Below, one piece after another: positions 1 through 8,563 of a DNA stretch of 64,000 nt (position 1 is the first letter of the stretch; each line of letters opens with the position of its first letter). The DNA comes from Paenirhizobium cremeum (GTDB lineage Bacteria > Pseudomonadota > Alphaproteobacteria > Rhizobiales > Rhizobiaceae): NCBI RefSeq assembly GCF_022884085.1, contig NZ_JAGGCS010000001.1, positions 658,848-722,847 on the forward strand. The letters run 5' to 3'. A program made the position numbers and the translations under genes. The notes below the pieces were generated by a model. That model did no database searches. It was not told the DNA's origin and worked only from the letters and a program-made list of their open reading frames with translations.

Positions 1-686
1 TGGGAAACCTTCGCGCCCGGCCGGTTGAAGCCGTAGAACGGACCTTCCGGAATGTCGCGGAAGAACTGCGCCCGGTTGGCGACCAGCGCCGCGCGGAAGC
101 CGTCGAAGACTTCGATCGGCAGGCCGCCCGGGTTCTTGTCCGACTTGACCATGACGGGGGGAACCGCGCCGATCAGGACGGCCTTGGCGACGCGGCCGTT
201 ACCGCCGTGACGGGCGACATAGCGGGTCACTTCGCCGCCGCCGGTCGAGTGGCCGACATGGATCGCGTTCTTCAGGTCGAGATGGGCAGCAAGCTCGGCG
301 ACATCGGCGGCGTAGGTGTCCATTTCATTGCCGGTGTCCGTCTGGCTGGAGCGGCCATGGCCGCGGCGGTCATGGGCGATGACCCGGTAGCCCTGCTGCA
401 GGAAGAACAGCATCTGGGCATCCCAGTCGTCGGACGAAAGCGGCCAGCCGTGATGGAAAACGACCGGTTGCGCGTCCTTGGAACCCCAGTCCTTGTAGAA
501 GATCTGCGTGCCGTCCTTGGTGGTGATGGTGCTGCTGCTCATGATGTTCGTCTCCTTCTGGTTGGTTTGCGTAGCTGCGGATGCCTTGGTTAGGTCGAGG
601 AAAGGCGGGATCGCCGTCGAGGCGGCAAGACCCATCCCCGCGATCAGAACACGCCTGCGTGTCGTTTTGTTAATCTGGTCTGTCAT
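1..686 (-). CDS. Alpha/beta-hydrolase of the non-heme haloperoxidase type with Tat signal (partial, 3' end beyond window)
   Basis: The visible 228 residues begin with a Tat-like N-terminus ([10 protein letters not shown] followed by a hydrophobic stretch), then about residue 49 the normal start of the cofactor-free haloperoxidase family ([20 protein letters not shown]). The oxyanion region HHGWPL and the nucleophile elbow GHSTGG are present; the catalytic Asp and His would lie off the left edge. Family members are serine hydrolases or perhydrolases, often annotated chloroperoxidase. The start at 686 is chosen because it adds the twin-arginine signal; an in-frame ATG at 542 would give the usual cytoplasmic form. 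The gene is divergent from the OhrR-like regulator, which suggests control by organic peroxide or a related signal (inference). Confidence 0.85.
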   Translation of the reverse strand, partial: MTDQINKTTRRRVLIAGMGLAASTAIPPFLDLTKASAATQTNQKETNIMSSSTITTKDGTQIFYKDWGSKDAQPVVFHHGWPLSSDDWDAQMLFFLQQGYRVIAHDRRGHGRSSQTDTGNEMDTYAADVAELAAHLDLKNAIHVGHSTGGGEVTRYVARHGGNGRVAKAVLIGAVPPVMVKSDKNPGGLPIEVFDGFRAALVANRAQFFRDIPEGPFYGFNRPGAKVS

Positions 687-717
687 CTGCCGGCTCCTTT
701 TAAGTTTGCGATATTTA

Positions 718-729
718 TTATCGCGATAA
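718..729. promoter_or_regulatory. Palindromic operator candidate, copy 1
   Basis: TTATCGCGATAA is a perfect 12-bp palindrome located 32 bp upstream of the hydrolase start and about 100 bp upstream of the MarR-family gene. The same core TATCGCGATA recurs at 774-783. Two copies between divergent genes fit binding by the adjacent OhrR-like protein at both promoters; this is inference from position and symmetry. Confidence 0.6.
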
Positions 730-772
730 CAATATGCATAAACACAGTTGAAATGCTTGTCTAGAGAAAAAA

Positions 773-784
773 TTATCGCGATAT
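773..784. promoter_or_regulatory. Palindromic operator candidate, copy 2
   Basis: TTATCGCGATAT contains the palindrome TATCGCGATA seen also at 719-728. The copies are spaced 55 bp centre to centre, close to five helical turns, so both would lie on the same DNA face. This copy ends 48 bp before the regulator start and is placed for autoregulation. Confidence 0.6.
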
Positions 785-831
785 CATTTTTCGTGGTAAA
801 AGAAGGCAACAGCCAATTTCTGGAGCTCCCC

Positions 832-1275
832 ATGACCAGCCAAACATCGCCCGTCCCGTTGGACAATCAGCTCTGCTTTTCGCTCTACATGGCCAATATC
901 GCCATCAACCGCACCTACAAGCCGATGCTCGACGCCATGGGCATCACCTACCCGCAATATCTCGTGCTGAACGCACTTGCGGAAAACGATGGCCTGACGG
1001 TCGGCGCGATCGCGGACCGCCTGGCGCTCGAATCCAGCACTGTCACGCCGCCCGTCAAGCGTATGGAACAGGCAGGACTGGTCGAGCGCCGGCGCAGCAC
1101 CGCCGACGAGCGGCAGGTTCACGTCTGGCTCACCGAAGCCGGCCGCGCGCTGGTCGACGAAAGCCGGTGCCTCGGCGAAACGCTGACAGCGCGCTCCGGC
1201 ATGACGCCTGAGGAGCTTCAGGCCTTCAACCGGCAGGTCCTGACCTTTCTCGGCGCGCTCACGGCAAAGGACTGA
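832..1275 (+). CDS. ohrR: MarR-family organic-peroxide sensor, OhrR type
   Basis: A 147-residue winged-helix regulator. The N-terminal LDNQLCF motif with Cys15 matches the peroxide-sensing cysteine of OhrR, the following segment [18 protein letters not shown] is typical of the family, and a second cysteine at 113 (DESRCLGE) suggests a 2-Cys OhrR. OhrR represses its target until the reactive cysteine is oxidised by an organic hydroperoxide. The start at 832 fits the family N-terminus; an upstream extension to 748 has no family counterpart and runs over the operator. No ohr gene is next to it; the divergent neighbour is a haloperoxidase-like hydrolase, the probable target. Confidence 0.85.
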   Translation: MTSQTSPVPLDNQLCFSLYMANIAINRTYKPMLDAMGITYPQYLVLNALAENDGLTVGAIADRLALESSTVTPPVKRMEQAGLVERRRSTADERQVHVWLTEAGRALVDESRCLGETLTARSGMTPEELQAFNRQVLTFLGALTAKD

Positions 1276-1416
1276 GCGAGGGCCGGAGATTTGCCGAAGG
1301 ATCGGGATTGCCTCGCCTTGCGCTTTCCCTTTCGGCCATCAGTTGGGTAGACTGGTCGCTAAGAGAGTCCCGCCGGCGGCGACCGGCCGGCCTCACGGCA
1401 ATCGGAAGGAACCCGC

Positions 1417-3111
1417 ATGACCGCACTTGAACGCCGCATCGACCAGGGCGTGGGCCGCGAGCCAGCCGATATCGTGCTGAAGGGGGGCCGCTTCTTCGAT
1501 CTCGTCACCGGCGATCTCGTCGCCTCCGATATCGCCATCTGCGGAGACAGGGTCGTCGGCACCTGCGGCAGCTATTCCGGCCGCGAGGAAATCGACATTA
1601 CCGGCAGGATCGTGGTGCCGGGCTTCATCGACACCCACCTCCATATCGAAAGCTCTCTCGTCACGCCGCATGAGTTTGACCGCTGCGTCCTTCCCTACGG
1701 CGTCACCACGGTCATCTGCGACCCGCACGAGATCGCCAATGTACTGGGCACCGAGGGCATCCAGTATTTCCTCGATTCCTCCGAACAGGCGATCATGGAC
1801 ATCCGCGTCCAGCTCTCCTCCTGCGTGCCGGCCACCCATCTGGAAACGGCCGGCGCCGACCTGCCGATCGAACGGCTCCTGCCCTTCCGCAACCACCCCA
1901 AGGTGATCGGCCTCGCCGAGTTCATGAACTTCCCCGGCGTGATCCACAAGGACCCCGTCTGCATGGCCAAGCTCGAGGCGTTCCAGGGAGAACATATCGA
2001 CGGCCACTCGCCGCTCCTCTCCGGCAACGACCTGAACGGCTATCTCTCGGCCGGCATCCGTACCGACCACGAATGCACCAACGTGCCTGAGGCCATGGAG
2101 AAGATCCGCAAGGGCATGCACATCCTCGTGCGCGAGGGCTCCGTGTCGAAAGACCTGCACGCGCTGATGCCGATCATCACCGAACGCCTCTCGCCCTTCC
2201 TTGCGCTCTGCACCGACGACCGCAACCCGCTCGATATCGCCGAGGAAGGCCATCTCGACTACATGATCCGCACGGCTATCGCTCATGGCGTTGAACCGCT
2301 CGCCGTCTACCGCGCCGCCTCCATCTCGGCGGCCCGCGCCTTCGGCCTCAGGGATCGCGGCCTTGTCGCCCCCGGCTGGAGGGCGGACCTCGTCGTCGTC
2401 GACAGCCTTGCAAACTGCAAGGCCGATATCGTTTTCGCCGCCGGTCGCCGCGTGACACCGGAACTCTTCGCGACCCGCAAGCCGGTCGCGCCCGTCGGCC
2501 TCGACAGCGTCAAGGCGCGGATCGTCAAGGCCGCCGATTTCGGCGTTCCGGTCACAGAGGGCGAAACGCCTGTCATGGGCGTGCTTCCGGGCAAGATCAT
2601 CACCGAACACCGCCGCTACCGCCTGCCCACCGCCGGCAACCAGACCAGCGTCGATCTCGACCGCGATATCATCAAGGTCGCCGTGATCGAGCGCCACGGC
2701 AAGAACGGCAACCACGCCAACGGCTTCGTCCAGGGTTTCGGCCTGAAGAAGGGCGCGATCGCCTCCACCGTCGGCCATGACAGCCACAATATCTGCGTCG
2801 TCGGCGTCTCCGAGGATGACATGGCGCTTGCCGCCAATCGCCTCGGCGAGATCAAGGGCGGCTTCGTCGTGGTCGAGGACGGTAAGGTCACCGGAGAGAT
2901 CCCGCTCCCCGTCGCCGGCCTCATGAGCCTTGAACCCTACGAGGCCGTTCGCGACACGCTGCATCACTTGAGAAAAGCCGCCTATGCTCTTGGAACGACT
3001 CTGCAGGAGCCCTTCCTCCAGGTCGCCTTCCTCCCGCTTCCGGTCATTCCGCACCTGAAGATTTCCGACAAGGGCATGGTCGACGTGGATCAGTTCTGCC
3101 TTATTGGATAG
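1417..3111 (+). CDS. ade: Adenine deaminase
   Basis: 564 residues, the normal length for bacterial Ade of the amidohydrolase superfamily. It converts adenine to hypoxanthine and ammonia in the cytoplasm. Metal-binding motif [11 protein letters not shown] near residue 70, CDPHE near 105, and the second half domain with GHDSHN near 450 are all visible. The ATG at 1417 follows a GGAAGGAA ribosome-binding site. It stands alone, 15 kb from the xanthine dehydrogenase operon, but supplies hypoxanthine to it and so is the entry step for adenine in the purine degradation encoded in this window. Confidence 0.95.
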   Translation: MTALERRIDQGVGREPADIVLKGGRFFDLVTGDLVASDIAICGDRVVGTCGSYSGREEIDITGRIVVPGFIDTHLHIESSLVTPHEFDRCVLPYGVTTVICDPHEIANVLGTEGIQYFLDSSEQAIMDIRVQLSSCVPATHLETAGADLPIERLLPFRNHPKVIGLAEFMNFPGVIHKDPVCMAKLEAFQGEHIDGHSPLLSGNDLNGYLSAGIRTDHECTNVPEAMEKIRKGMHILVREGSVSKDLHALMPIITERLSPFLALCTDDRNPLDIAEEGHLDYMIRTAIAHGVEPLAVYRAASISAARAFGLRDRGLVAPGWRADLVVVDSLANCKADIVFAAGRRVTPELFATRKPVAPVGLDSVKARIVKAADFGVPVTEGETPVMGVLPGKIITEHRRYRLPTAGNQTSVDLDRDIIKVAVIERHGKNGNHANGFVQGFGLKKGAIASTVGHDSHNICVVGVSEDDMALAANRLGEIKGGFVVVEDGKVTGEIPLPVAGLMSLEPYEAVRDTLHHLRKAAYALGTTLQEPFLQVAFLPLPVIPHLKISDKGMVDVDQFCLIG

Positions 3112-3308
3112 ATGGCACGTGCCGGAATTCAATGTGCAGGCACGGCGAAAGAGGCTTGGGGTAATATTCGCCTCAAAAATAGACTTGATAGAACCTCGAA
3201 CGGCAATCAAAGGCGTCGAGAAGGCAACAGGATTTTTATTATTGTAAATCTCACTTAACGCCTCCCAAACCGGCAGAGAATCGACGCCGCCGAAAACAGG
3301 AGCTTTCG

Positions 3309-3566
3309 ATGCCGGTGGTCCTTCGCAGCGACGGTTATATATTCTTTTTCTACTCGAACGAAGGCGATCCGCGCGAACCGATCCATATCCATGTGCGCAA
3401 AGGCGGAGCGGAAGCAAAGATCTGGCTGGAGCCGTCCGTCGCCCTTGCGGAGAGCAACGGGTTCAACAGCCGGGAACTCTCTGTTATCATAAGGCTTGCG
3501 CTTGAGAGCGAGGCGAAGATTAAAAGGGCATGGCATGACCATTTCGGCAACGAGCGTTCGCTATGA
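3309..3566 (+). CDS. DUF4160 domain protein
   Basis: 85 residues covering a complete DUF4160 domain: the PIHIHVRKGG segment near residue 25 and the acidic-hydrophobic LELE-type helix SVIIRLALESEAKIKRAWHDHF at the C-terminus (the latter 22 residues being residues 58 to 79) are typical. An AGGAG ribosome-binding site lies upstream. The gene overlaps the following DUF2442 gene by 32 bp, the arrangement usual for this pair in many genomes. Function is not established; the small size, overlap and scattered distribution resemble a toxin-antitoxin module, but that is inference. Confidence 0.8.
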   Translation: MPVVLRSDGYIFFFYSNEGDPREPIHIHVRKGGAEAKIWLEPSVALAESNGFNSRELSVIIRLALESEAKIKRAWHDHFGNERSL

Positions 3567-3786
3567 TGACGACACCATGTGGGTTTCGTTAAGCGATGGG
3601 CGTGTCCTTGGGGTGCCCCTCGCCTGGTTCCCTCGCCTCTTGGCGGCAAGCAAGGCCGATCTTGAAAATTACGAACTCAGTCCGGCAGGCATCCATTGGG
3701 ATCATCTGGACGAAGATGTATCCGTTGCCGGTCTTCTGGCTGGTCGCGGAGATCAGAGCCGGCATCTGCCCCTCGCTGCCGAATGA
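3535..3786 (+). CDS. DUF2442 domain protein
   Basis: 83 residues. Residues 6 to 70 fit DUF2442 (NE0471 N-terminal domain): VRYDDDTMWVSLSDGR, then PLAWFPRLLAAS, then LENYELSPAGIHWDHLDEDVS. The ATG at 3535 gives the family N-terminus (ISATSVRYD); an upstream in-frame start would only extend into the DUF4160 gene. It is translationally coupled to DUF4160 by overlap. The two proteins probably work together, but no reaction can be assigned. Confidence 0.8.
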   Translation: MTISATSVRYDDDTMWVSLSDGRVLGVPLAWFPRLLAASKADLENYELSPAGIHWDHLDEDVSVAGLLAGRGDQSRHLPLAAE

Positions 3787-3846
3787 AAGCCTGGCATTCT
3801 GACGCTCTACTCACTATGCACGGCTTGCCGGCAGCGGCCGAGCGGC

Positions 3847-4218
3847 TCAATGCCGGTAGAGCACCATGCCGGCGTGATGCAGGATATCGCTTCTGAAATC
3901 GCCATCGGCGGTAAAGCCGGTGTCGTCCCAGTATTCGATATGGCTCCCGTTCACCTCGTAGCGCCCCTCATAGGCGCGTTCCCGGTTTCCGCGCGCTTCC
4001 ACGTAGCGCCCGTTGGGCAGAAGTTCGTGCCGGATATAGCCGTCACCGGTCACCCACAATCCTACATAGGGATGGTTCTTCATGTCTCTCTCCTGAACGT
4101 CTGTGGCCGCATCCTGGGCCTGCTTGATCCTTGGCGGCGCCACCACGAAAAGGGCGATGAATGCCACGGCCGCGACGAGCACCACCATCGCCGGCGTATT
4201 CTGTGAAAATTCAACCAT
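3847..4218 (-). CDS. Atu4866-like protein with N-terminal membrane segment
   Basis: 123 residues. Residues 9 to 27 form one hydrophobic transmembrane segment, and residues 46 to 123 match the small conserved domain known from Agrobacterium Atu4866 (NHPYVGLWVTGDGYIRHELL, GRYEVNGSHIEYWDDTGFTADG). The Agrobacterium protein is known as a beta-rich fold of unknown function, normally without the membrane anchor. The start overlaps the stop of the upstream small gene by a few bases, so the two are co-transcribed. An AraC-type regulator is divergent from this operon. Confidence 0.8.
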   Translation of the reverse strand: MVEFSQNTPAMVVLVAAVAFIALFVVAPPRIKQAQDAATDVQERDMKNHPYVGLWVTGDGYIRHELLPNGRYVEARGNRERAYEGRYEVNGSHIEYWDDTGFTADGDFRSDILHHAGMVLYRH

Positions 4219-4348
4219 TCAGCCCATATCTCCGCTCGATACGATCCCGCCGCTCCGCGCGGTTCCGTTCGATTGTCGCGAGAAGTTGCCGGGCGCCGGA
4301 AGCTGCCCAGCGCAAGGGGCTTTCAAGAACATATTGAAGTGCGGACAT
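4211..4348 (-). CDS. Small basic protein upstream of the Atu4866-like gene
   Basis: 45 residues, MSALQYVLESPLRWAASG at the N-terminus and a basic C-terminus rich in Arg. The start at 4348 is chosen for the ribosome-binding site GAGGACGGGAAG directly upstream; a longer frame to 4471 has no such signal. It overlaps the start of the following gene by 8 bp, indicating translational coupling. I recognise no family. A divergent AraC regulator begins 207 bp away. Confidence 0.5.
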   Translation of the reverse strand: MSALQYVLESPLRWAASGARQLLATIERNRAERRDRIERRYGLNG

Positions 4349-4555
4349 CTTCCCGTCCTCCTGCGTTTTGCATCTCGCCGCCCATCGGCGAATGACGGGA
4401 ATATGGGGACGGAGATCGCGGGAGCGGTAGAACAGATGGCCGCAAGGATTGCACAATCCTCCGAATTGCACGATCCTCCATTTGGGATTACCGGACGGGC
4501 TTCCTAGTTAAGTCCCGAAAACCCAGGCCAGTCAGGGCTCAGGAGCAGCCTCGCC

Positions 4556-5458
4556 ATGAAACCGCATATTGAATTGAAAGAACTGATTGCACGACACGCC
4601 ACGCAGGAGGGATTACAGCCGACGCCCGTGCCGCGCCTGACGCTGATCCGCTTGAGCCGGCCGACCGATCCGATTCACGGCGTGCACAAGCCGTCGATCT
4701 GCATCATCGCCCAGGGCCGCAAGCGCGTTCAGGCCTGCGAGCGGGTGCTGGAATACGGTGCCGGACACCATCTGATCGTCTCGCTCGATCTTCCCGTGCT
4801 CGGCCATGTCATCGATGCGACGCCGGAGGAGCCCTATCTCTGCCTGCGGCTCGATCTGGATCTCGCCCTGCTCGGCGCGCTGGTGCTCGAAATGAACACC
4901 CCGATCCTGCAGGCGGCCCCCCAGTGCAAGGCGCTCGGCATCGCCGAAACGCCGGAAGCCCTTCTCAATGCCGCGATCCGCCTCGTCGGATTGCTGGACC
5001 GGCCGCACGACATCCCCTTCCTGGCGCCGCTGGTCGAGCGGGAACTGCTTTACCTCCTGCTGCGCGGCGAGCATGCCGGCCTGCTGCACCAGATGCTGAC
5101 GCCAAACCACCGCCTCCAGAACGTCAACCGCGCCATCAACTGGATCAGAAGCAATTTCCACCGCCCCTTCTCGATCGAGGTTCTGGCGGCGGAGGCGCGC
5201 ATGAGCAGTTCCTCTCTCCACGAACATTTCCGCGCCATGACCAGCATGAGCCCGCTGCAATACCAGAAACAGCTCCGGCTGCAGGAGGCGCGCAGGCTAA
5301 TCCTGACCGAGGCGCTCGATGCGGCGACGGCAGGCCGCAGGGTAGGCTATGACAGCCCGTCCCAGTTCAGCCGCGAATATCGCCGGCAGTTCGGCGCGCC
5401 GCCGCTTGCCGATGTAACGCGACTGAGAACACGCCCGGGCGAACTGGCGGAAGCCTGA
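4556..5458 (+). CDS. AraC-family transcriptional regulator
   Basis: 300 residues. The N-terminal two thirds match the AraC_N-type sensing domain (PSICIIAQGRKRV near residue 45, LECLRLDLD-type strand near 100), and the C-terminus from about 195 is the two-helix-turn-helix DNA-binding domain (INWIRSNFHRPFSIEVLAAE, SPSQFSREYRRQFG). It is divergent from the Atu4866-like operon, which is the likely target, and convergent with the alpha-glucosidase. Its ligand cannot be inferred. Confidence 0.85.
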   Translation: MKPHIELKELIARHATQEGLQPTPVPRLTLIRLSRPTDPIHGVHKPSICIIAQGRKRVQACERVLEYGAGHHLIVSLDLPVLGHVIDATPEEPYLCLRLDLDLALLGALVLEMNTPILQAAPQCKALGIAETPEALLNAAIRLVGLLDRPHDIPFLAPLVERELLYLLLRGEHAGLLHQMLTPNHRLQNVNRAINWIRSNFHRPFSIEVLAAEARMSSSSLHEHFRAMTSMSPLQYQKQLRLQEARRLILTEALDAATAGRRVGYDSPSQFSREYRRQFGAPPLADVTRLRTRPGELAEA

Positions 5459-5504
5459 GGCAGGGTCGCCCCCGAGGCCCTGCCCGCGAAAACCGCCGGC
5501 TTCC

Positions 5505-7193
5505 TCACACCCTCGCGCAGAAACCGTCCAGCGCGCCGAGATGAAGGCCTTTCTTCTCGATGGCCCCGCCAAGGCCCGGCATGTCGAGAACCTGTCTCAC
5601 GACGACGCCGACCGGCAGGGTGACTGTCCTCGGCTCTCTTGCCATATTGAACACGAAGAGCAGCCTTTCCTCGCCCTTCGAGCGGGTAAAGGCCAGCACG
5701 TCCTCCTCGCTCTTCAGGAACTCCATCTCCCCGTCGCAGAGCAAGGCATGCGCCCTGCGGAAAGCGAGCGTGTCCCGATAATGAGACAGTACCGTGCGCG
5801 CCTGCCCCTCCTGGCCGTCGACGGCAAGTGCTGCATGGTCCTTGGGCACCGGCAGCCAGGGCTTCGATGCCGTGGTGAACCCCGCATTCGCCACCTCCCG
5901 GTTCCAGGGCATAGGAGTGCGGCATCCGTCGCGTCCCTTGAAGGCCGGCCAGAAACGGATGCCATACGGGTCCCTCAAGTCTTCGAAGGCAAGCTCGGCC
6001 TCCGGCAGCCCCAGTTCCTCGCCCTGGTAGAGGCAGATGGAACCCCGAAGGCTGGAGAGCACGCTGATTGCAAGCCTCGCCACAGCTTCGCGCTCCTCCG
6101 GCGTCGTCGCGAATCGGCTGACATGTCGGGTAACGTCGTGGTTCGAAAAGGCCCAGCAGACCCATCCATCGGCCACGAGCTTGCGAAAGGATTCGACGCA
6201 GCTGCGGATATGGCCGGCGGTAAAGTCCGGCCCCAGAAGATCGAAGGTATAGCACATGTGCAGCTTGTCGCCGCCCGCCGTATAGGCCGCGACCGTCTTC
6301 AGGGAACGCGCTCCGTCTCCCACTTCGCCGACGCTGGTCCGGTCGGGATATTCGTCGAGCAGCGCCCGGAACCGCTTCAGGAAAGCGATGTTCTCCGGCC
6401 GGGTCTTGTCGTAGAGATGGCTCTGCATGCCGTAGGGATTGACGTCGGGCGCATCGAGGCCCGCTTCCTCGCTATCGGGCACATGCGCAGGATTGTCGCG
6501 CAGCGCCTTGTCGTGGAAATAATAGTTCACGGTATCGAGGCGGAAACCGTCCACCCCCCTGTCGAGCCAGAACCGGACGGCGGCCAGAAGGGCGTCTTGC
6601 ACGTCGGGATTATGGAAATTGAGGTCCGGCTGCGACGCCAGGAAGTTGTGCATGTAGTATTGCTTGCGCACCCCGTCCCATTCCCAGGCAGGCCCGCCGA
6701 ACACCGACAGCCAGTTGTTCGGCGCCGTCCCGTCCGGCTTCGCATCCGCCCAGACATACCAGTCCGCCTTGGGATTCGTCCGGCTCGACCGGCTCTCCTT
6801 GAACCAGGGATGCTGGTCGGACGTATGCGACAACACCTGGTCTATGATGACCTTGAGGCCGAGACGGTGCGCCTCCGCCATCATCTCATCGAAATCGGCG
6901 AGCGTGCCGAACATCGGATCGACATCGCAATAATCGGAGACGTCATAGCCCATGTCCGCCATCGGCGAGGTGAAGAAAGGCGACAGCCAGATCGCATCGA
7001 CGCCGAGCGAGGCGATGTAGGAGAGCTTCTGGGTCACCCCCTTGAGATCGCCGATACCGTCGCCGTTGGTATCTTGGAATGAGCGCGGATAGACCTGATA
7101 GATCGCCGCTCCGCGCCACCAGTCTGCGCTGCCGGTGGAAGGCCTGGCCCCCTCATCGGCCTTGCGGTGGGCCTTGCTGTGGCTTGTCGTCAT
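5505..7193 (-). CDS. GH13 alpha-glucosidase
   Basis: 562 residues, a cytoplasmic oligo-1,6-glucosidase/alpha-glucosidase of glycoside hydrolase family 13. The N-terminal AIYQVYPRSFQDTNGDGIGDL, nucleophile Asp220 (GFRLDTVN), acid/base Glu290 (SVGEV) and Asp353 (FSNHD) are all present, so it should be active. It resembles AglA of rhizobia, which hydrolyses alpha-glucosides such as sucrose, maltose or trehalulose after uptake. Start at 7193 is preferred for the AGGATC ribosome-binding site; a longer frame to 7346 adds 51 residues without family support. No alpha-glucoside ABC transporter is adjacent. Confidence 0.9.
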   Translation of the reverse strand: MTTSHSKAHRKADEGARPSTGSADWWRGAAIYQVYPRSFQDTNGDGIGDLKGVTQKLSYIASLGVDAIWLSPFFTSPMADMGYDVSDYCDVDPMFGTLADFDEMMAEAHRLGLKVIIDQVLSHTSDQHPWFKESRSSRTNPKADWYVWADAKPDGTAPNNWLSVFGGPAWEWDGVRKQYYMHNFLASQPDLNFHNPDVQDALLAAVRFWLDRGVDGFRLDTVNYYFHDKALRDNPAHVPDSEEAGLDAPDVNPYGMQSHLYDKTRPENIAFLKRFRALLDEYPDRTSVGEVGDGARSLKTVAAYTAGGDKLHMCYTFDLLGPDFTAGHIRSCVESFRKLVADGWVCWAFSNHDVTRHVSRFATTPEEREAVARLAISVLSSLRGSICLYQGEELGLPEAELAFEDLRDPYGIRFWPAFKGRDGCRTPMPWNREVANAGFTTASKPWLPVPKDHAALAVDGQEGQARTVLSHYRDTLAFRRAHALLCDGEMEFLKSEEDVLAFTRSKGEERLLFVFNMAREPRTVTLPVGVVVRQVLDMPGLGGAIEKKGLHLGALDGFCARV

Positions 7194-7486
7194 GAAAAGA
7201 TCCTGAATGGCGGGAATCGTGATCTGAATAGTACCGTCTCGCAGCGAAAGGCCAAGCGGCCCCGGATACCAATCCCGTCCGCGGATTTCTGTTCCGAAGC
7301 CATCTGTGCAGAGGATGGCCGCGCCGACCGCCGCCGCTGACATCAACCTGTAATACTATCATCACATAAAGCCGGAGACGAAAACGGCGGGAGTCGCCTT
7401 GTGGGCTCCCACAAGACGCGGGCTGCTGCGCAGCGATCATCCGGCGGAAGCCGGGACGCGGCCGATCCCGGAGGCAGCGAGAGATT

Positions 7487-8554
7487 ATGCCCAGACTGAC
7501 CATCGTGACCGATGCCTGGCATCCGCAGGTGAACGGCGTGGTGCGTTCCATCGAGAACACCAACCGCGAGCTGGCGGCGATGGGCGTCGAGGTATCGATG
7601 ATAACGCCGCAGCCCTTCCCCAGCATTCCGATGCCGACCTATCCGGAAATCCGTCTGTCCCTCGCCCGCTACACCCAGGTCGCCCGCGCCATCGAAAACA
7701 ACAGGCCGGACTACATGCATATCGCGACCGAAGGTCCGCTCGGCCTTTGGGCGCGTCGCTGGTGTCTGAAGCATGGCATGCCCTTTTCGACCAGCTACCA
7801 CACCCGTTTTCCCGAATATGTCGCAGCCCGCGCGCCGATCCCGCTTTCCTGGCTCTATGCCTATGTCCGCTGGTTCCACAATCGCGGCGGCGCCTGCATG
7901 GTGGCGACGGAAAGCCTGCGCCGCGAACTTGCGGAAAAGGGCCTGAACAACCTTTGTCTCTGGAGCCGCGGCATCGACACCGCGCTGTTCCGGCCGCGCC
8001 CGCATGTGGAAAACCCGCTGAACCTGCCGCGCCCGATCTTCATGACGGTCGGTCGCGTGGCGGTGGAAAAGAACCTGCCGGCCTTTCTCGATCTCGACCT
8101 GCCGGGCTCCAAGGTCGTGGTTGGCGACGGCCCTGCCCGCACCGAACTGGAAGCGCATTATCCGCGCGTGCATTTCACCGGGGTCAAGACCGGCGAGGAT
8201 CTCGCCGAAACCTATGCGCAGGCCGATGTCTTCGTCTTCCCCTCGAAGACAGACACATTCGGCAACACCATCCTCGAAGCCATGGCGTCAGGCGTCCCAG
8301 TCGCGGCCTTCCCGGTCACCGGTCCCGTCGATATAATTCCTGCCGAAAGCGGAGCCGGCGCGCTCGACGACGACCTGAAAGCCGCCTGCCTGAAGGCGCT
8401 CCACTGCTCGCGCGAGAAGGCGCGTGCGCTCGCCGAAACCTTTTCATGGCAGGCAGCGACGACGCAGTTTCTCGACAACGTCATCGAGGCCAAGACGCAG
8501 GCACGGCGCAAGCGCCTGCTGTTGCGCCAGTCCGGCCGCCAGATCGGCGCGTGA
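7487..8554 (+). CDS. GT4-type glycosyltransferase
   Basis: 355 residues with a GT-B fold. The N-terminal VTDAWHPQVNGVVRSIENT is the typical start of lipid- and mannosyl-transferring GT4 enzymes, and the donor site is seen as GRVAVEKNL near 188, VGDGPARTELE near 210 and PSKTDTFGNTILEAMASGVPV (ends about 283). Enzymes of this group transfer a sugar from a nucleotide donor to diacylglycerol or a polyprenyl/glycan acceptor; the acceptor here cannot be read from sequence. Glycolipid synthesis is one possibility, since rhizobia make glucosyl and glucuronosyl diacylglycerol with GT4 enzymes. It is convergent with der. Confidence 0.8.
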   Translation: MPRLTIVTDAWHPQVNGVVRSIENTNRELAAMGVEVSMITPQPFPSIPMPTYPEIRLSLARYTQVARAIENNRPDYMHIATEGPLGLWARRWCLKHGMPFSTSYHTRFPEYVAARAPIPLSWLYAYVRWFHNRGGACMVATESLRRELAEKGLNNLCLWSRGIDTALFRPRPHVENPLNLPRPIFMTVGRVAVEKNLPAFLDLDLPGSKVVVGDGPARTELEAHYPRVHFTGVKTGEDLAETYAQADVFVFPSKTDTFGNTILEAMASGVPVAAFPVTGPVDIIPAESGAGALDDDLKAACLKALHCSREKARALAETFSWQAATTQFLDNVIEAKTQARRKRLLLRQSGRQIGA

Positions 8555-8563
8555 GCCGGAAGA

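Noticed and set aside
1393..3417. 674-codon minus-strand frame
   Set aside because: Antisense shadow of adenine deaminase with Asp/Gly/Val-rich composition and no family features.
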